Below are positions 60,943 through 64,000 of a stretch of DNA of 64,000 nucleotides, one piece after another. The notes beneath the pieces were generated by a model. That model did no database searches. It had not been told where the DNA came from and saw only the letters and a program-made list of their open reading frames with translations. Origin of the DNA: Planctomycetota bacterium (GTDB lineage Bacteria > Planctomycetota > Phycisphaerae > Phycisphaerales > UBA1924); assembly GCA_039819165.1 (NCBI GenBank), contig JBCBSM010000001.1, positions 1,984,001 to 2,048,000 on the forward strand. The letters are read 5' to 3'. How positions within the stretch are numbered: the first letter of the stretch is position 1; every line of letters starts with the position of its first letter. The translations under genes and the position numbers were made by a program.

Positions 60943-62072
60943 CCGGACGCGTGCGGCTGGGCGTCGCCTTCCTGGGTGGGGGCAGCGGCGGCCACATCCA
61001 TCCCGCGCTCGCCGTTGCCGGCGCGCTCGAACACATCGAGCCCGCGGCGCGGGCCGTCTTCCTGACCGGGGACCGCGACGCCGACCGCGACGCGCTCGAC
61101 CGCGTCGAGGTCTTCGGCCGGCCCGCCGACCGCCGGCCGCTGCGGGCCCGCCCGCCGGCGCTGCAGCCGTTGAGGCTCGCGCGCTTCGTCGGCGGGTGGG
61201 GCGTCTCGGTCCGCGAGAGCCGCCGCGCGCTCCGCGAGCTGAAGGACGGCTGCGAGCGGGTGGTGGCGCTGTCCACCGGCGGCTACGTCTCGCCGCCCGC
61301 GGCGCAGGCGGCCCGCGTCGAGCGGGTGCCGCTGGTGCTGGTGAGCCTGGACGCCGCCATCGGCCGCGCCAACCGCTACGTGGCCCGCCGCGCGGAGCGC
61401 CGCCTGGTCGCGCAGGCCGACGCACCGCCGGGCTGGCAGGCCGTCGGCCCGATCGTCGGCGCCGCCGCAATCGCGCCCGCCGACACCCGAGGCTGCCGCG
61501 AACTGCTCGGCCTCGATCCCGATCCGCCCACGCTGCTGGTCGTCGGCGGCAGCCAGGGGGCCCGCACCATCAACGATGTGCTCGTCCGCCTGTGCGACGA
61601 GCAGCCCGAACTGCTCTCGGGCTGGCAGGTGGTGCACCTGGCGGGCTCGGCCGACGCCGCCAATCGGCTCGCCGACGCGTACGAGCGGGCGAGCGTTCCG
61701 GCGCTGGTCCGCGATCGGCTGGCGCCCATCGGGCCGGCGTGGGGCGCGGCGAGCCTGGCGATCAGCCGCGCGGGCGCGGGCGGCGTCGCCGAAGCCCGCG
61801 CCAACGCCGTACCCGCCATCTTCCTGCCCTACCCCCACCACGCCGACCGCCACCAGGCCCGCAACGCGCAGCCCCTGATCGACGCCAGCGGCGCGCTGCT
61901 CCAGGCCGACCACATCGATCCCGCGGCCAACCTCGCAGCCCTTGCCCCGGTGCTCGCCGATCTGGCGCGGGACCCCGCCCGGCGGGAGGCCATGGCGGCG
62001 GCGCTGCGGGCCATGCCCCGGGCCGATGGCGCGCACGCCTGCGCCCGGGCCCTCGCCGACGCCGCCCGCTGA
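60939..62072 (+). CDS. murG: MurG-like UDP-GlcNAc transferase with altered acceptor motif
   Basis: A 377-residue GT28-fold protein. FLGGGSGGHIHPALAVAGAL is the N-terminal acceptor loop (usually GGTGGHxxP). LLVVGGSQGARTIND and AGAGGVAEARANAVPAIFLP, with the following HHADRHQARNAQPL, form the UDP-GlcNAc site. MurG adds GlcNAc to lipid I to make lipid II. The highly conserved HEQN segment before GxxNR is replaced by VSLDAAIGRANR, and the first Gln of the usual DRQQ by His. Context beside ftsW supports the MurG role. The GTG start overlaps the ftsW stop. Confidence 0.87.
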   Translation: MTGRVRLGVAFLGGGSGGHIHPALAVAGALEHIEPAARAVFLTGDRDADRDALDRVEVFGRPADRRPLRARPPALQPLRLARFVGGWGVSVRESRRALRELKDGCERVVALSTGGYVSPPAAQAARVERVPLVLVSLDAAIGRANRYVARRAERRLVAQADAPPGWQAVGPIVGAAAIAPADTRGCRELLGLDPDPPTLLVVGGSQGARTINDVLVRLCDEQPELLSGWQVVHLAGSADAANRLADAYERASVPALVRDRLAPIGPAWGAASLAISRAGAGGVAEARANAVPAIFLPYPHHADRHQARNAQPLIDASGALLQADHIDPAANLAALAPVLADLARDPARREAMAAALRAMPRADGAHACARALADAAR

Positions 62073-62101
62073 ATCGCGTCGGCGGCCCCGGGATTGTTCG
62101 T

Positions 62102-62107
62102 TATACT
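62102..62107 (+). promoter_or_regulatory. candidate -10 element (TATACT)
   Basis: TATACT ends 6 bases before the ATG at 62114, in GTTATACTTCG. If used, the transcript would be leaderless or nearly so. No clear -35 seen. Confidence 0.3.
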
Positions 62108-62113
62108 TCGCGG

Positions 62114-62788
62114 ATGCCGTCCGCACACGCAAGCCAACCGCGGCCCGGATCGCCGGCGCCGCCGAGGGATGCGTCCGCCCGCGCCCGATGCGTGCTGTGG
62201 ACGCCCGCGGGGGCGCCGCCGCCCACGCCGCTGGTCGCCTCGCTGGAGCGTCGGGGCATGGCCTGGGCCGGCGTGCAGGACGGCTACGCGGCCCTGGCCG
62301 AGCTGCTCGGGCACCACGACGACGCCCAGTTTGCCGCACTCGTGCTCGTCGACCCCACCCGGCTGGACGTGGCGGGCCTGGTGATGGACGCCCTGGCGCG
62401 TTACCGGCCCCACGCCGCGGTCTGGCGGTACGACGAGCGGGCCGATCCCGCCCTCGATCACGCCAACCGGCGCGAACTGGCGACCGTCTTCGTCCGAACC
62501 GAAGCACAGGGGCAGCCCCCCGGACGCAACCTCCGCGATCTCGCCGGCGCCATCCCGCCGCCGCACGAGTCGAGCAACGGCGCCGACACCGAGAACGGCG
62601 CCGCCCACGCCGCGGAGGGGCACGCTCCGGGAGCCGCCACCGGCACGCCCGACGGCCACGCAGCGGCCGCCGAGCAACCGCCGCTCGGGGACACCCGGGA
62701 GAACGGGGAGGACGACGACCGGCCGGCGTCGGCCCTGCTCAGCGCCGAGGAGCTCTCGCTCCTGCTCGCCGACCGGCCCGGGAGATAG
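62114..62788 (+). CDS. hypothetical protein with receiver-like N-terminal part
   Basis: A 224-residue protein. Residues about 25-115 alternate strands and helices (CVLWTPAGAPPPTPLVASLE, AALVLVDPTRLDVAGLVMDA) in a way that recalls a response-regulator receiver, with LVDPT at the place of the phospho-Asp. Residues after about 145 are disordered, Ala/Gly/Glu-rich, ending in a small helix SAEELSLLLADRPG. The next gene has a similar lead domain before its GGDEF domain, so both may belong to one signalling unit. Assignment is tentative. Confidence 0.6.
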   Translation: MPSAHASQPRPGSPAPPRDASARARCVLWTPAGAPPPTPLVASLERRGMAWAGVQDGYAALAELLGHHDDAQFAALVLVDPTRLDVAGLVMDALARYRPHAAVWRYDERADPALDHANRRELATVFVRTEAQGQPPGRNLRDLAGAIPPPHESSNGADTENGAAHAAEGHAPGAATGTPDGHAAAAEQPPLGDTRENGEDDDRPASALLSAEELSLLLADRPGR

Positions 62789-62794
62789 CCCGAC

Positions 62795-64000
62795 GTGGCC
62801 GACGCGCCCGCACCAGACCGATCGAACGACGCCGCCCACGCCAACGGCAACGCCGCGGGCGGCGACGACGCCCGCCGCATCGTGCTCGTCGGCAAGACCG
62901 GGCTGGAGGCCGCCCTCCGCGGCGAGCGGGTCGTGGCGGTCCGCAGCGGCGTCGACGCCCTGGGCGAGATCGCGCGCACCCAGGCCCACGCCGGCGGCCG
63001 CGTCGTGGTCATCGGCGAGGCCATCGACGTCGACCCGCTCGTGCCCCGCGCCGGGCGCCTCGTCGAGGCCCTCCGCCGGCTCGACCGCGGCGTCAGCGTG
63101 TTCGCCGTCGGCCGCCCGCTGACCGACAAGGGCGCCCTGGCCGATGCCTACGACGGCTGGCTGGACGCCGACGATCCCGAGCACGCCGCTCGCATGGTCC
63201 GCCGCCCCCGCAGCGGCCGTCCAACGCGCACGCCGCCGGCGCCGCCCCATCGACCAGCAACGCACGCCGCACCGACGCAGCAATCGCCGGCGCTGCAGCA
63301 GCAGCCCCCGCAGCCCGCGGCCCCGCGGGACGACGCCGCGCTGGTCGGCCGCCTGCTCGCCGGCCAGCCGCTGCTGGAGGCCGCCCTGGCGATCGCCGCC
63401 CGCCGCCTGGGCGGCGCGAAGCTAGAGCTGCTCGAGGCGCCCCGGCCGGGCGTCGCGACCGCGCAGGTGCGCGCGCCCGACGACGGCGAACGCTTCGGCG
63501 TCCTCGCGGCGCCGCCCGCCGCCGCCGACGGCCTGCCCGACATCGCCGGCTGGCTTGGGCTGTGGCTCTCGCTCGAGCGCCGCCAGCGCGCGCTGCAGCA
63601 CGAGGCGACCACCGATCCGCTGACGGGCGCGCTCAACCGCCGCGCCTTCGAGCGCGTCCTCGGCGACGCCCTCGACCGCGCCCGCGACGAACGCCGCGAC
63701 GTTAGCGTGCTGCTCTTCGACATCGACAACTTCAAGCGTTACAACGACGAGCACGGGCACGCCGCGGGCGACGAGATCCTCGTCGAGGCCGTGCGGCTCA
63801 TCGCCAGCGTCATCCGCCCCAGCGATACCGTCTGCCGCATCGGCGGCGACGAGTTCGCCGTCATCTTCGACGACCCCGAGGGCCCCCGAGAACCCAGCAG
63901 CCACCACCCCACCTCGGTGCTCGACCTGGCGCACCGCTTCCAGGCGCAGATCGCCGCCCAGCGCTTCCCCAAGCTCGGCGACGACGCGCCCGGCTCGCTG
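62795..64000 (+). CDS. GGDEF-domain diguanylate cyclase (C-terminus outside window)
   Basis: About 402 residues are visible before the right edge. A low-complexity start leads to a receiver-like part (RRIVLVGKTGLEAALRGERV, GRVVVIGEAIDVDP), a Pro/Gln linker, and from about 270 a GGDEF domain: DPLTGALNRRAFERVL, LLFDIDNFKRYNDEHGHAAG and CRIGGDEFAVIF with the full active-site signature. It should make cyclic di-GMP from two GTP. The start is GTG at 62795, seven bases after the preceding stop. The PilZ protein at 9199 and the MshEN-type domain at 58928 are possible readers in the same genome. Confidence 0.88.
   Translation, partial: MADAPAPDRSNDAAHANGNAAGGDDARRIVLVGKTGLEAALRGERVVAVRSGVDALGEIARTQAHAGGRVVVIGEAIDVDPLVPRAGRLVEALRRLDRGVSVFAVGRPLTDKGALADAYDGWLDADDPEHAARMVRRPRSGRPTRTPPAPPHRPATHAAPTQQSPALQQQPPQPAAPRDDAALVGRLLAGQPLLEAALAIAARRLGGAKLELLEAPRPGVATAQVRAPDDGERFGVLAAPPAAADGLPDIAGWLGLWLSLERRQRALQHEATTDPLTGALNRRAFERVLGDALDRARDERRDVSVLLFDIDNFKRYNDEHGHAAGDEILVEAVRLIASVIRPSDTVCRIGGDEFAVIFDDPEGPREPSSHHPTSVLDLAHRFQAQIAAQRFPKLGDDAPGSL

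Overview
The window reads as a contig from a high-GC bacterium of the Planctomycetota, class Phycisphaerae, probably marine or aquatic. This rests on the gene content: several prepilin-type proteins sharing the [14 protein letters not shown] motif, six secreted proteins ending in paired DGDG-x-LTIFDFLAFQ dockerin-like repeats that finish in Gly-Cys, a PEP-CTERM-like tail, small zinc-ribbon membrane proteins with CxxCGYD and CPECG knuckles, and a DUF58/BatA-like/VWA/terpenoid-cyclase-repeat operon. GTG and TTG starts and 4-base GTGA or ATGA stop/start overlaps are common. I saw no rRNA, tRNA or CRISPR array.

Layout. 1-13 kb: lipoprotein hydrolase, M61 peptidase, endonuclease/phosphatase-fold protein, PlsY, a dockerin protein with a NeuD-type acetyltransferase, a PEGA lipoprotein coupled to LptB, sulfotransferase, PilZ protein, SucD and a fatty-acid desaturase. 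13-25 kb: RRM protein, a degenerate P-loop protein, truncated haemoglobin, a WrbA-like flavoprotein, RsmA coupled to a HAD phosphatase, two dockerin paralogues, an outer-membrane barrel, a strange Arg/Gly/Phe-repeat secreted protein and a short UvrC. 25-31 kb: a prepilin-like protein, then a compact five-gene cassette: a LexA/CI-like self-cleaving repressor (leftward) facing a rightward operon of a double-HTH protein, an ABC-type ATPase, a GNAT acetyltransferase and an intact large terminase, with no capsid, portal or tail genes. 31-46 kb: a beta-propeller dockerin protein, a tandem prepilin duplication, a DUF899-like protein, the DUF58/BatA/VWA/toroid operon (interrupted by a 28-bp inverted-repeat element), another prepilin, and three tandem paralogues of which two end in dockerin repeats and one in a PEP-CTERM-like tail. 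46-64 kb: racemase, glycine-betaine-type ABC transporter with fused binding protein and permease, egtB-egtD (ergothioneine), two clpP genes (one with an Asn at the catalytic Asp position), phosphoesterase, yidC, mnmE, clpS, a GspE N-domain protein, ftsW-murG, and a GGDEF protein cut by the right edge.

Most promising for new biology: the orphan terminase cassette; the sorting-signal swap between dockerin and PEP-CTERM tails; the unequal ClpP pair; the structured dispersed repeat with a compensatory base-pair change; and the secreted RGF-repeat protein. All functional calls come from motifs read by eye; no database search was run.
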